DNA of 24,033 nucleotides from JARYMI01 sp037444845 (GCA_037444845.1 JBBILQ010000041.1:1-24033); one strand, 5' to 3'. Shown: positions 1 through 8,234, numbered from the stretch's first letter. The notes: generated by a model from the sequence alone, not told the origin. A program made the numbers and translations.

Positions 1-2343
1 TTATTCTTCGCCCAGGACGATTTTCTTGATATCTGCGGCGCCGGCCACCCCGCTGTTGAAGAGATAGCACGCTGCGGCGTCAAAGAGCCTGCTGAAGAAA
101 GCCTTTTGGAGTCCCGGGCGTTCTTCGGTGGTCACCAGCAAATGAGGGTTATAATAAGGCTGAGGCTTGGCAGGGGAGAGGCTCTTCTTCAATCCTAAAG
201 CTTCCCCGGATTCGAGAATCCGCAAGGCCTCCTCTTTTTCTACCCGGACGGCTGCCGGCGATGAGGTGTCATGCCGGAGGAGGAAAACCCAGCTCAGTGT
301 GGTCCGCTTCGCATGGGCCGTTTTCCCGCCGATCCAGTACGGATCTAACATAGCGTGAGCTTCTTTTGAGGCCTTGTAGCAGAAAGGCGAGCCGCGGTCA
401 AGACGGCAATCGTCGAGCCTGAAGCATCCGGCGTCCTGGCAGTCTTCTTTATGAGTGATGACGTTTTCGCACTTGCTTGAATCAAAAAGAGGCGCCAGGC
501 GAGCGAATCTCTCGACTGTGTTGGTCGGCATGTAAAATTTTCTTTCCGCGCAGTCCGCCACAGCCTTCCCACCTGAATAGCGGACAAAAACGATGTCGTT
601 GGCCTGGATTTTAAACCGCTTGTCCTCAAGGAGCTCGAAGAAAAGCTCGGTCTTGCGTGTCCCGGGCGGCCCGACCAAGATCAGGCCTTTCCCGCCGGCA
701 TCCGCGGCCATGCCGCGCACGGCGTGGGCGCCGTAGAGCCTTTCGGTGACGTCCATGACCAGGCCGAGCGCGAGGCTCCGCAACGGGCCGTAATTGTCCG
801 CGTTGACGAGGACGCCGGTCTTCGTCTCGGAGTTGTAAAACGCGCGCGGCTCGCGCCCCGCGATCCCGTCTACGGCGTAGATGATACCGTGAGGCTCAAG
901 GTCCGCTTCGAGCTGGGCCGGATACCAGTTTTCCACCCAGAAATCATAGAGGTGGAAGATGTTCGTGCGGAGCTGGACGACGACACCCGAAATGTTGGCG
1001 TTCCATTCGTAATAATTCTCGGGAACAAGATGGCTCTCCATCTCGGCCACTAAAGCGTCGCGCATCTTGACCGGGAGCGAAGCATCAACCGGCACGGCTT
1101 TCTTCACCTTGGTGACAGTGTTATTGAGGGCAACGCGCTTGATTTTCTTCGGCGTCTTGAGCTTCGAGATGGCTTCGATAATCCGGTCCATTCCTTTCTC
1201 TAAATTTCCCATCGAGGTCGCATAGGAAAGGCGGATGTAGCTATCGGCGCCGAAAGAATCGCCCGGCACGATGGCCACCCGCGCTTCCTTGAGCAGATAA
1301 TAAGCCAGGCCGTAAGAATTCCGGATGAGGACACCGCCAGCTTCTTTCTCGTAGTAAGCTGAGAAGTTCGGGAAGAGGTAGAAGGCGCCCTGCGGTTTGA
1401 AGCAGGAAATATTGGGGATGGCGCTGAGCCGCATCAGGCAGTAGTTGCGTCTCCTCTGGAATTCCGCGGCCATGCGTGCGACCTCATGCTGCGGCCCGGT
1501 CAACGCTTCCACGCTGGCATGCTGGGAAATAGAGCAGGGGTTGGAAGTGGAATGGCTCTGGATTTTTGCCATGGCGTCGATGATTTCCGCCGGACCAAGG
1601 GCATACCCGATGCGCCAGCCCATCATGGAGTAAGACTTAGAGACGCCGTTGACGATGATGGTCTTGGCCTTGATGTCCTCGCCGAGCGAAGCGAAGCTTA
1701 CGAACTTGAAGCCGTCGTAAATGAGCTTGTCATAGATTTCGTCGGCGATGACGTAGAGGTCCTCGCCGCGGACGACTTCGGCCAGAGCTTCGAGCCGGGC
1801 TTTCGAATAAGCGGCGCCCGTAGGGTTTGAGGGATTGTTGAGGATGAGCGCCTTCGTCGCCGGCGAGATGGCCGCCTTGAGCTCCTCTGGCGTCAGCAAG
1901 AAGCCGTTTTCCTCCTTGGCGGGAATGATGACTGGCTTGCCCTTGGCCAGAATCACGGCCTGAGGATATGTCACCCAGTGGGGGGCGGGAATGATGACCT
2001 CCTCGCCGTCGTTAACCAGAGCCTGGATAAGCAGAAAGAGCGAGCTTTTTGCTCCGGTGGAGACGATCACCTCGTTTGGCTCGTAGGTGAGCCCGTAGTC
2101 TTCTTTCATCCGGGCGATGACGGCCTTCTTCAGGGCCGGAATGCCCTCGTTTTCCGTGTACTTGGTGAAATTTTGCTGGATGGCCCGGATGCCCGCAGCT
2201 TTGGCATTCTCGGGCGTCGGGAAATCCGGCTCGCCGACGCTGAGGTCGATGACATCAATTCCCTCGGCCTTCATGGCCTTGGCCTTGGCCGTGATCTTGA
2301 GGGTGGGGGATGTGCCGATTTTGTTCGCTTTCTCTGAAATCAT
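1..2343 (-). CDS. Aspartate aminotransferase fused to an HPr-kinase/PEPCK-like ATPase domain
   Basis: This is a complete 780-residue protein with a stop at the window edge and a GGAGGACAG SD before the ATG. Residues 1-395 are a class I PLP aminotransferase of the aspartate aminotransferase type: NNPSNPTG near 169-176, IADEIYD with D201, SKSYSMMGWRIG with the PLP lysine K236, and the substrate-carboxylate arginine R371. That half should transfer amino groups between aspartate and 2-oxoglutarate in the cytosol. A basic linker (about 396-425) leads to a domain of about 355 residues. It has a P-loop-like GPPGTRKTE at 558-566 followed by FKIQANDIVFV, the same order as HPr kinase (GKSE then LVADD) and ATP-type PEP carboxykinase. 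The residue before the P-loop lysine is R563 where Gly is usual. Cysteines cluster at 625, 635, 640, 646 and 655. No SD precedes the possible internal Met427, so a true fusion is favoured. The substrate of the second domain is unknown. The gene lies 30 bp after the flotillin gene in the same unit. Confidence 0.9.
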   Translation of the reverse strand: MISEKANKIGTSPTLKITAKAKAMKAEGIDVIDLSVGEPDFPTPENAKAAGIRAIQQNFTKYTENEGIPALKKAVIARMKEDYGLTYEPNEVIVSTGAKSSLFLLIQALVNDGEEVIIPAPHWVTYPQAVILAKGKPVIIPAKEENGFLLTPEELKAAISPATKALILNNPSNPTGAAYSKARLEALAEVVRGEDLYVIADEIYDKLIYDGFKFVSFASLGEDIKAKTIIVNGVSKSYSMMGWRIGYALGPAEIIDAMAKIQSHSTSNPCSISQHASVEALTGPQHEVARMAAEFQRRRNYCLMRLSAIPNISCFKPQGAFYLFPNFSAYYEKEAGGVLIRNSYGLAYYLLKEARVAIVPGDSFGADSYIRLSYATSMGNLEKGMDRIIEAISKLKTPKKIKRVALNNTVTKVKKAVPVDASLPVKMRDALVAEMESHLVPENYYEWNANISGVVVQLRTNIFHLYDFWVENWYPAQLEADLEPHGIIYAVDGIAGREPRAFYNSETKTGVLVNADNYGPLRSLALGLVMDVTERLYGAHAVRGMAADAGGKGLILVGPPGTRKTELFFELLEDKRFKIQANDIVFVRYSGGKAVADCAERKFYMPTNTVERFARLAPLFDSSKCENVITHKEDCQDAGCFRLDDCRLDRGSPFCYKASKEAHAMLDPYWIGGKTAHAKRTTLSWVFLLRHDTSSPAAVRVEKEEALRILESGEALGLKKSLSPAKPQPYYNPHLLVTTEERPGLQKAFFSRLFDAAACYLFNSGVAGAADIKKIVLGEE

Positions 2344-2373
2344 GATCAGCCTGTCCTCCGGCCTTCAGAGAGG

Positions 2374-3783
2374 CTATTTCTCTTCTTTTTCTTCGGGGGC
2401 CAGCTTATCCCTCAGGTATTTCTTGAGGTCAACGCCGGTCAGGGATTTCACGACATCGGGCATCTGGGAGAGGACTTCGGCCACCTGAGCCGTAATCCTG
2501 GTCGTCCCGAGGCTCTTTTCTCCGCTGCCGACGACGACGATCTTGTCAACCTTCGAAAGGGGCTCGGAAACGGCCTTGGCCAGCTCGGGCAGGACGTCGA
2601 AATACATCTCTAAGATAGCGGCCTGGTTGTACTTATCCCAGGCCTGGGCTTTCTTCAGCATGGCTTCGGCCTCAGCCAACCCTTTCTTCTTCAGAAGCTC
2701 GGCCTCAGTCTCGCCCTCGAGACGAAGCGCCTCGGCTTTTCCTTTGGCTTCGGCCTGAATCCGGAATTCCTCGGCTTCGGCCTCGGCCTTGATCTGGTAC
2801 TTGCGGGCGTCGGCGGGCTTGATGACGCTCGACTCCAGCTCTTTCTCGCGGCGGGCGATCTCGAGCTCCTCGATCTTGATGGCTTCCTCCTTCTCGATGG
2901 CCTTCATCCTGGCCTCTTCCTTCTTGATCTGCTGGCTGAGGCGGTAGCGCTCGAGCTCGTAGGAAAAATCGGCCTGGGCTTTCTTCTGGTTGACCGAAAC
3001 TTGAGACTCGGCTCTCTTGGCCTCATTCTCCCACTGAGCTTTGGCGATCAGGGCCTCGGCCGCCAGGCGGGCGACCTCTCCTTCCTTGCGCGCCTGGGAG
3101 GATTTGATGATGGCCTCTTTTTCGGTTTCTGCCTCGGCGATGGCAGCGTCTCTCTTGGCGGCCGCAATCTGGGGCTTGCTCAATGAATCAAGGTAGCCCT
3201 GGGTATCGCTGATATCCTTGAGGGTGAAGGAAAGCATGATAAGGCCCATCCGGGCGAAATCTTCCCGGATAGCCTGGTTGACGCGGCCGTTAAATTCGTG
3301 CCTGCCACGGTAAATCTCTTCAGCCGTCATCGTGCCGATGACTTCTCTCATCCTGCCCTCGAGAACGCTGAGCGAGACGTCGCGGATGCCCTCTTTGCCC
3401 GTCCCTAAAAACTGCTCGGCAGCCAGGCGAATGGCGGCATCAGATGAATCGACCTTGACCTGAGCCGTGGCTTCGGCCATGATCGGGACGCCGCTGTGCG
3501 TCAGGACTTCGGGAGTCCGGATATTCAGGCTGACGACATCGAGGGGCAGGGTGTAGACGGTTTCGACAAACGGGATGACAAACGTGCCTCCGCCCAGCCG
3601 GTACCTGTAGCCGACCTTGATCTTTGTGCCGTCGGGCGCTGTGACTGTCCTTTTGCGCCCGCCCGAGATGATCAGGACTTCGTTCGGGCCGACCTTGCGG
3701 TACTGGATGGCCAGGATAACAAAAATGAGTGCCAGAACGACAACGATGATGCCGATTAAAATAAGCCAGGAGACAAGGCTCAT
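2374..3783 (-). CDS. Flotillin-like SPFH-domain membrane protein
   Basis: The predicted product has 469 residues. A longer frame opens at 3879, but the ATG at 3783 has a strong GGAGGAGGT SD and starts directly with the membrane segment, so it is chosen. Residues 4-27 are one hydrophobic membrane anchor. An SPFH/band-7 domain follows (about 28-200, beginning YRKVGPNEVLIISGG). A long Ala/Glu/Lys-rich coiled coil with repeated AEAE stretches comes next (about 210-400). The end (QMPDVVKSLTGVDLKKYL) is typical of flotillin C-termini. Flotillins oligomerise on the inner face of the membrane and organise lipid microdomains. Many bacterial flotillins sit beside an NfeD-type protein; none is seen here, and the downstream neighbour is the aminotransferase fusion, 30 bp away. 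The pair is probably driven from the promoter at 3863-3890. Confidence 0.92.
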   Translation of the reverse strand: MSLVSWLILIGIIVVVLALIFVILAIQYRKVGPNEVLIISGGRKRTVTAPDGTKIKVGYRYRLGGGTFVIPFVETVYTLPLDVVSLNIRTPEVLTHSGVPIMAEATAQVKVDSSDAAIRLAAEQFLGTGKEGIRDVSLSVLEGRMREVIGTMTAEEIYRGRHEFNGRVNQAIREDFARMGLIMLSFTLKDISDTQGYLDSLSKPQIAAAKRDAAIAEAETEKEAIIKSSQARKEGEVARLAAEALIAKAQWENEAKRAESQVSVNQKKAQADFSYELERYRLSQQIKKEEARMKAIEKEEAIKIEELEIARREKELESSVIKPADARKYQIKAEAEAEEFRIQAEAKGKAEALRLEGETEAELLKKKGLAEAEAMLKKAQAWDKYNQAAILEMYFDVLPELAKAVSEPLSKVDKIVVVGSGEKSLGTTRITAQVAEVLSQMPDVVKSLTGVDLKKYLRDKLAPEEKEEK

Positions 3784-3862
3784 GATGACCTCCTCCGAAT
3801 CAATCTCTCGGCCGTGGAGACGACTCGCCGGTATGAAAAGCGACGCTAAATGAAATAAAAAT

Positions 3863-3890
3863 AATATATTTATGGGCAAGAGAAAGTCAA
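3863..3890 (-). promoter_or_regulatory. Sigma-70-type promoter for the flotillin unit
   Basis: On the minus strand TTGACT (3890-3885) and TATATT (3868-3863) are separated by 16 bp in an AT-rich stretch between the glycosyltransferase stop and the flotillin start. Transcription would begin near 3856 and leave an untranslated leader of about 70 nt before the ATG at 3783. This suggests the flotillin and aminotransferase fusion form a unit separate from the lipid A/sugar genes upstream. Confidence 0.6.
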
Positions 3891-3892
3891 GT

Positions 3893-4579
3893 TCAGTTGA
3901 AAAAGCGGAAGCGGATGAGGTGGAAGAGGGCGGCCAGACCGTCTTTCCAGCCGATTTTCTTTCCCTCGCTGTAATCCCGGCCGGAATAGGAGATCGGAAC
4001 CTCGTAAAACCGGCATTTCAGCTTGGCCAGCTTGATCGTGACCTCCGGCTCAAACCCGAACCGCTTCGACTTGAGCTTGACCTGCTCGAGGACAGCCTTC
4101 CTGAAAACCTTGTAGCAGGTTTCCATGTCCGTCAGGTTCAGGTTTGAGAGCATGTTGGAGAAAGTCGTCAAGATCCTGTTTCCTACATAATGCCAGAAAA
4201 AAAGGACACGGTGGGGACCACCCAGGAAGCGGCTGCCGTAGACGACGTCCGCCCGGCCGTCCAAGATCGGCTCCAAGAGCTTTGGGTATTCTCTTGGGTC
4301 ATACTCCAGGTCGGCGTCCTGGACCAGGATGATATCGCCTCCTGCTTCGGCAAACGCGGTGTGCAAAGCGCTGCCCTTGCCGGTGTTTTTTTCATGGAAA
4401 AAAACCTTAAGGGAGGGCGAGGCGAGGCGCTCCAGGATTTCGCGTGTCCCGTCGGTCGAGCCGTCGTCGACGACAATGATTTCCTTATCCAGACCCGCGT
4501 CCACGGAATGGACGCGGCGGAGAATTTCCTCGATCGTCGTGACCTCGTTGAACACCGGAATGACGATTGATAGCCTCAA
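3893..4579 (-). CDS. Family 2 glycosyltransferase (polyprenyl-phosphate mannosyltransferase-like)
   Basis: The product has 228 residues and starts at a TTG inside the sequence TTGA, overlapping the stop of the preceding epimerase gene by 4 nt. An AGAGGT SD lies upstream. The GT-A fold signatures are in order: SIVIPVFNE at the start, VVDDGSTDGT, QDADLEYDP as the metal/nucleotide-sugar DXD-like motif, GSRFLGG, TDMETCYK and RFGFEPEVTIK. This is the pattern of dolichyl/undecaprenyl-phosphate sugar transferases of the Dpm1 class, which load a sugar from a nucleotide onto a lipid carrier at the inner membrane. No C-terminal membrane helices are present, so it is the soluble form. Sugar and acceptor cannot be read from sequence. 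Coupling to the epimerase suggests a shared cell-surface glycan path. Confidence 0.88.
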   Translation of the reverse strand: MRLSIVIPVFNEVTTIEEILRRVHSVDAGLDKEIIVVDDGSTDGTREILERLASPSLKVFFHEKNTGKGSALHTAFAEAGGDIILVQDADLEYDPREYPKLLEPILDGRADVVYGSRFLGGPHRVLFFWHYVGNRILTTFSNMLSNLNLTDMETCYKVFRKAVLEQVKLKSKRFGFEPEVTIKLAKLKCRFYEVPISYSGRDYSEGKKIGWKDGLAALFHLIRFRFFN

Positions 4580-5535
4580 GTGCCGGACCTCTGATTTTTT
4601 TTGATTCCAAGCTTCTCCTGAAAATACGCGATTGTCTTCCGGAGTCCTTCGTCGAGGCCGACCTGGGGTTGCCAGCCCAATTTTTCTCTGGCCAGGGAGA
4701 TGTCAGGGCAGCGCCGGACAGGGTCGTCGGCGGGCAAGGGTCTAAAGGCGATTTCTGGGCGGCGGCCGGTGAGGTCTAACACTTTTTTGGCCAGGTCGAG
4801 GACGGTGAATTCAGCGGGGTTTCCCAGGTTGACCGGGTTTGTGAGGCCTTCGATGTTCATCAGCCGGACCAATGCCTCGACGAGGTCCGAGACATAGCAA
4901 AAGGAGCGGGTTTGCTTTCCGTCTCCGTAAACGGTCAGGCTTTCGCCCCGGAGCGCCTGGACGATGAAGTTGCTGACGACGCGGCCGTCGTTAACGGCCA
5001 TGCGGGGCCCATAGGTGTTAAAAATGCGGGCGATCCGGATGTCGACTTTGTTTTGCCGCGAGTAATCCGTCATCAGCGTCTCGGCCACGCGCTTGCCTTC
5101 GTCGTAGCAGCTCCGGAGGCCGATCGGGTTGACGTTTCCCCAGTAGCTTTCGGGCTGAGGGTGGATTTCGGCGTCGCCGTAGACTTCCGAGGAGGAGGCC
5201 AACAGAATCCTGGCCTTGATCCTTTTGGCCAGGCCGAGCATGTTGATCGTGCCCATGACGTTGGTTTTGACGGTTTTGATCGGGTTGTGCTGGTAGTGGA
5301 TGGGCGAAGCCGGGCAAGCGAGGTGGTAAATCTCATCGACCTCAATGAAGAGGGGATGGATGACGTCGTGGCGGACGAGCTCGAAGTAGGGATGGTCGAG
5401 GAGATGGCGGATATTGTCCTTGCTTCCGGAAAAGAAGTTGTCGATGCAGACGACGTCCGCCCCGCTTCGAAGAAGATGTTCGCACAGGTGGCTCCCCAAG
5501 AAACCGGCTCCTCCGGTGACGAGAATCCTTTTCAT
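4576..5535 (-). CDS. uxs: UDP-glucuronate decarboxylase (UDP-xylose synthase-type SDR)
   Basis: The product has 319 residues. It begins with the NAD-binding Rossmann motif VTGGAGFLGSH (6-16). SSSEVYGD, the catalytic pair Y144 and K148 (YDEGK) and RIFNTYGPRM are those of extended short-chain dehydrogenases. The stretch LACPASPIHYQHNPIKTVK (72-90) is characteristic of UDP-glucuronate decarboxylases rather than GalE-type epimerases. The enzyme would convert UDP-glucuronate to UDP-xylose in the cytosol. AGGAGGACAG precedes the ATG, 12 bp after the RNase PH stop, and the stop overlaps the glycosyltransferase start. A UDP-xylose or other pentose branch in a surface polysaccharide or LPS is a reasonable inference from the adjacent glycosyltransferase and lipid A genes. 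A different dTDP/UDP-sugar dehydratase activity is the main alternative. Confidence 0.9.
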   Translation of the reverse strand: MKRILVTGGAGFLGSHLCEHLLRSGADVVCIDNFFSGSKDNIRHLLDHPYFELVRHDVIHPLFIEVDEIYHLACPASPIHYQHNPIKTVKTNVMGTINMLGLAKRIKARILLASSSEVYGDAEIHPQPESYWGNVNPIGLRSCYDEGKRVAETLMTDYSRQNKVDIRIARIFNTYGPRMAVNDGRVVSNFIVQALRGESLTVYGDGKQTRSFCYVSDLVEALVRLMNIEGLTNPVNLGNPAEFTVLDLAKKVLDLTGRRPEIAFRPLPADDPVRRCPDISLAREKLGWQPQVGLDEGLRKTIAYFQEKLGIKKNQRSGT

Positions 5536-5547
5536 CCTGTCCTCCTC

Positions 5548-6288
5548 TTAGCCGTAAGCCATGAACAGGAGGCTTTTCTTCTTGAGAACGGCTTTCTGCA
5601 TCTGGATGAGCTCTTTGACCCCTTTGTCGGCCAGGCGGAGAAGCGCCCCTAACTCTTTGCGCGAAAACGGGGCCTTCTCGGCCGAAGCCTGGACTTCGAT
5701 AAGATGCCCTCGGTCGGTTTCAACGACGTTCATGTCAAGCGCAGCCCGAGAATCTTCGCTGTAGTCGAGGTCAAGAAGAGGCTGGCCGTCGACGATCCCG
5801 ACGCTCACTCCGCAGACTAAGTGCTGAAGAGGCATCTGGTCGATGACTTTTTCATCCAGGAGTTTTTTAAGGGCCAGGGCCAGGGCCACGCAGCCGGCCG
5901 TGATGGAAGCCACCCGCGTGCTGCCGTCGGCCTGGATGACGTCGCAGTCGACGATGACCGTCCTCTCGCCTAACGCTTCGAGGTCGGTCACGGCGCGCAG
6001 GGCCCGGCCGATCAGGCGCTGGATTTCCTGGCTTCGCCCCGAAATCCGGCCCTGCGTCCTCTCCCTGACGTTTCTTTTTTCCGTAGAGCAGGGGAGCATC
6101 GAGTATTCAGCCGTCACCCAGCCCGTGCCCATTCCTTTGAGAAACGGGGGGACTTTGTCTTCGATGGTGGCGGCGGCCACAACACGGGTCTTGCCGATTT
6201 CCATGAGGGCCGAGCCGTCCGCATAGTCTAAATAATCCAGTTGAATCTTGACCGGCCTGAGCTCATCGCCGTTGCGTTTTTCCCGCAT
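5548..6288 (-). CDS. rph: Ribonuclease PH
   Basis: The product has 246 residues, close to the usual length of about 240. It trims the 3' ends of tRNA precursors by phosphorolysis, using phosphate to release nucleoside diphosphates, and works as a hexameric ring. Family hallmarks: GKTRVVAAATIEDKVPPF at 32-49, the arginine-rich RNVRERTQGRISGRSQEI at 72-89, the phosphate-binding DGSTR (S123, T124, R125) and the acidic active-site block LDLDYSEDSRAALDMNVV. Ordinary for a housekeeping enzyme. In many bacteria rph is next to the dITP/XTP pyrophosphatase gene; here it sits between lpxL and the UDP-sugar decarboxylase. Confidence 0.97.
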   Translation of the reverse strand: MREKRNGDELRPVKIQLDYLDYADGSALMEIGKTRVVAAATIEDKVPPFLKGMGTGWVTAEYSMLPCSTEKRNVRERTQGRISGRSQEIQRLIGRALRAVTDLEALGERTVIVDCDVIQADGSTRVASITAGCVALALALKKLLDEKVIDQMPLQHLVCGVSVGIVDGQPLLDLDYSEDSRAALDMNVVETDRGHLIEVQASAEKAPFSRKELGALLRLADKGVKELIQMQKAVLKKKSLLFMAYG

Positions 6289-6306
6289 CGTTTGCCTCCC
6301 GCTTCC

Positions 6307-7209
6307 TCAGGTTTTGCCTTCGGGCCTTGTCTTCCAGCGATTATGGAACCAGAACCAAAGGTCCGGCCGCGCCCGAATCTCCGATTCAATAATCTTAGTC
6401 GAACGCTGGGTGATTTTCAACACGTCCTCTTCCCGACCTCCGGCGAGTTCGATGTCCAGCGGCGGAGCGATCTTGACGACGTAAGAAAAAAAGGGCGTTG
6501 GATAGCAGAACACCGGGATGAGCGGGGCATGAGTGCGCAGATGGAAAGAGGCCAGGCTGGGCGTTGTGGCGGCAGGGAGGCCGAAGAAGTCCACGAACAC
6601 GGCCTCGCTGCGGAGGACATTCTGGTCGATGAGGATGGCCACCATTTCGTTCCGGCGAAGAGCCTGGAGGACGGGCTTTGCGGCCTGCTGCTTGTAGATG
6701 ATTCTTGCGCCCAGGCTGGTCCGGAAGCGAGAGAGCTCCCGCTCGGCCGGCCGGCTGTCTAAAGGCCTGGCCACGACATGGAGCACTCCGAGACGGGAGA
6801 GGGCCAGGCTGGCGACCTCCCAGTTGCCGAAGTGAGCTGAAAAAAGAAGAATCCCCTTTCCTTGAGCAAGGGCTTGGCGGAGGTTCTCTTCGCCCTCGAC
6901 TCTGAGAAGATGCCGCCGTTTCGATTCGCGGAGGCAAGCCCATTTAAGGTTGTCGGCGAGCATCCGGCCGAAGTGGAGAAAAGATTTTCTGGCGATCATG
7001 CGGCGTTCGAGGGAGGGGAGCTCGTTCCCCAGGGCTTTTTCTAGGTTGGCCAGAGCGAGGCGGCGGTGGTGGCCGTCAAGATAGAAGAGCAGACCTCCCG
7101 TGCCTTCCCCGAGACGGAGCGCGAAACGGCGGGGCAGGAGAAAAAACAGCCAGCGCAGGGCTTGGACAAGCATAATGTTTATAATTTCTATCGAACCTAT
7201 ATGATTCAT
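6307..7209 (-). CDS. lpxL: Lipid A biosynthesis acyltransferase (LpxL/HtrB family)
   Basis: The product has 300 residues. It starts with ATG inside ATGA and overlaps the lpxK stop by 4 nt, so the two are probably translationally coupled. A second Met at residue 13 has no SD. An N-terminal hydrophobic stretch (about 14-44) anchors it to the inner membrane. The lysophospholipid-acyltransferase HX4E motif is at H126-E131 in SAHFGNWE, and the downstream blocks (ILIDQN, FFGLPAATT, WFWFHNRWKTRP) match the LpxL/LpxM family. It should add a secondary acyl chain to the lipid A precursor at the membrane surface. Chain length and acylation site cannot be read. Its position next to lpxK agrees with the role. 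Confidence 0.92.
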   Translation of the reverse strand: MNHIGSIEIINIMLVQALRWLFFLLPRRFALRLGEGTGGLLFYLDGHHRRLALANLEKALGNELPSLERRMIARKSFLHFGRMLADNLKWACLRESKRRHLLRVEGEENLRQALAQGKGILLFSAHFGNWEVASLALSRLGVLHVVARPLDSRPAERELSRFRTSLGARIIYKQQAAKPVLQALRRNEMVAILIDQNVLRSEAVFVDFFGLPAATTPSLASFHLRTHAPLIPVFCYPTPFFSYVVKIAPPLDIELAGGREEDVLKITQRSTKIIESEIRARPDLWFWFHNRWKTRPEGKT

Positions 7210-8234
7210 AGGGATTTTGACCTGATGGCTTCCTCGATGAAAGCATCCAGCCTGGCGTAAAATTCAGGTTCAATCCGGAGGCCAATTGTTAAACAATAGA
7301 CGGGAAAATCTTCGAAACGGCCGCGGCGGCGAAGAATCTTGAGCGCGTCTTTTTCCGTCGTGACAGCGGCCTCGGCGCGGCTCGCCTTAAGCTGGCGGAC
7401 GATCTTGTCCAGGGAAGAGTCCGGGTACGGATGGTGGTCGGAAAACGCAAGCGATGAGACGATACGCGCTCCCGCCCGTTCCAGCTGGAAAAAAAACCTT
7501 TCCGGCCGGGCGATGCCGCAAAAAGCCAGGAGCCGTTTTTTGGCCAGGCTTTCATAGGCCAGGGATTCGTTTTTCCAGAGATGAAAAAGGCCCTTGCTCA
7601 AGACAGAGTAAGCAAAGATGTCTTTTTGAGCTTGGCCCAGAATCCTAACAGCCATGGAACCGCAGACATCGCCTTCTTTTATCAGAATGATGTCGGCTCT
7701 CTTGAGCGAGGAGCGGGGCTCGCGAAGAGCTGTTCTCTCTGAGGGAGAATAGATAGCTATGTCGAGGTCTCGGCCGAGACGGCGGTGCTGGAAGCCATCG
7801 TCCAGGACAGCCACCTCAAACTCCATGCCTCTGGCCCGGCGGCAGGAGTCCAGGCGGTCTTTCCCGACGAAAACGCCCGCCCGCGGAATTGCCCGTGCTA
7901 CCATGAGCGGTTCGTCACCGGCTTGTTCCCACGAGGCGAATATTCTTGCTCCGTTAGAGACGAGGCCGCCCCTCTTCTCCCATCGGCCCTGGTAGCCTCG
8001 TGAGACGAGAGCCGGGCGTCGCCCCCGCTCGACAAGCCAGGCCAAAAGCTCCATGGCCAGAGGGGTTTTCTCCGTCCCGCCCAGGGCGATGCTGCCGACA
8101 CTTATCACCGGAAGGGGCGCTCGCCCGGGTTTAAGAATGTTGATATCATAAAGGAAGTTCTTGATTCGGGAGACAAAGCGGGAGAAAAGGGAGAAGACCA
8201 GGACCAGGGTCTTCATTCCTTTCGCACTATGCAT
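7206..8234 (-). CDS. lpxK: Tetraacyldisaccharide 4'-kinase LpxK, with an altered P-loop
   Basis: The product has 342 residues, within the family range. LpxK phosphorylates the 4' position of the lipid A disaccharide at the inner membrane. Features: a hydrophobic N-terminus, VISVGS then GGTEKTP (52-58) at the Walker A position, LVSRGY, DEPLM, VLDDGFQHRRL (the conserved DDGFQ), a C-terminal half with FCGIARPERF and SDHHPY, and TTEKDALK. In the family the P-loop normally reads GGTGKTP; residue 55 here is Glu (GAG, 8072-8070), so the Gly before the P-loop lysine is missing. All other signature blocks are intact, so the gene is probably functional. The ATG at 8234 has only a weak SD (GGTG); a second ATG 18 nt downstream is possible. 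It is the first gene of the lipid A/sugar unit. Confidence 0.93.
   Translation of the reverse strand: MHSAKGMKTLVLVFSLFSRFVSRIKNFLYDINILKPGRAPLPVISVGSIALGGTEKTPLAMELLAWLVERGRRPALVSRGYQGRWEKRGGLVSNGARIFASWEQAGDEPLMVARAIPRAGVFVGKDRLDSCRRARGMEFEVAVLDDGFQHRRLGRDLDIAIYSPSERTALREPRSSLKRADIILIKEGDVCGSMAVRILGQAQKDIFAYSVLSKGLFHLWKNESLAYESLAKKRLLAFCGIARPERFFFQLERAGARIVSSLAFSDHHPYPDSSLDKIVRQLKASRAEAAVTTEKDALKILRRRGRFEDFPVYCLTIGLRIEPEFYARLDAFIEEAIRSKSL

Noticed and set aside
724..1053. Plus-strand frame of about 110 codons inside the aminotransferase fusion gene
   Set aside because: It is a shadow of the minus-strand gene in GC-rich DNA, with no SD and no recognisable product; similar long shadows under RNase PH, ComEC and the mutase were set aside for the same reason.
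3784..3879. N-terminal extension of the flotillin frame to an upstream ATG
   Set aside because: The extra residues lie ahead of the strong GGAGGAGGT SD and overlap the promoter leader; they match nothing in flotillins.
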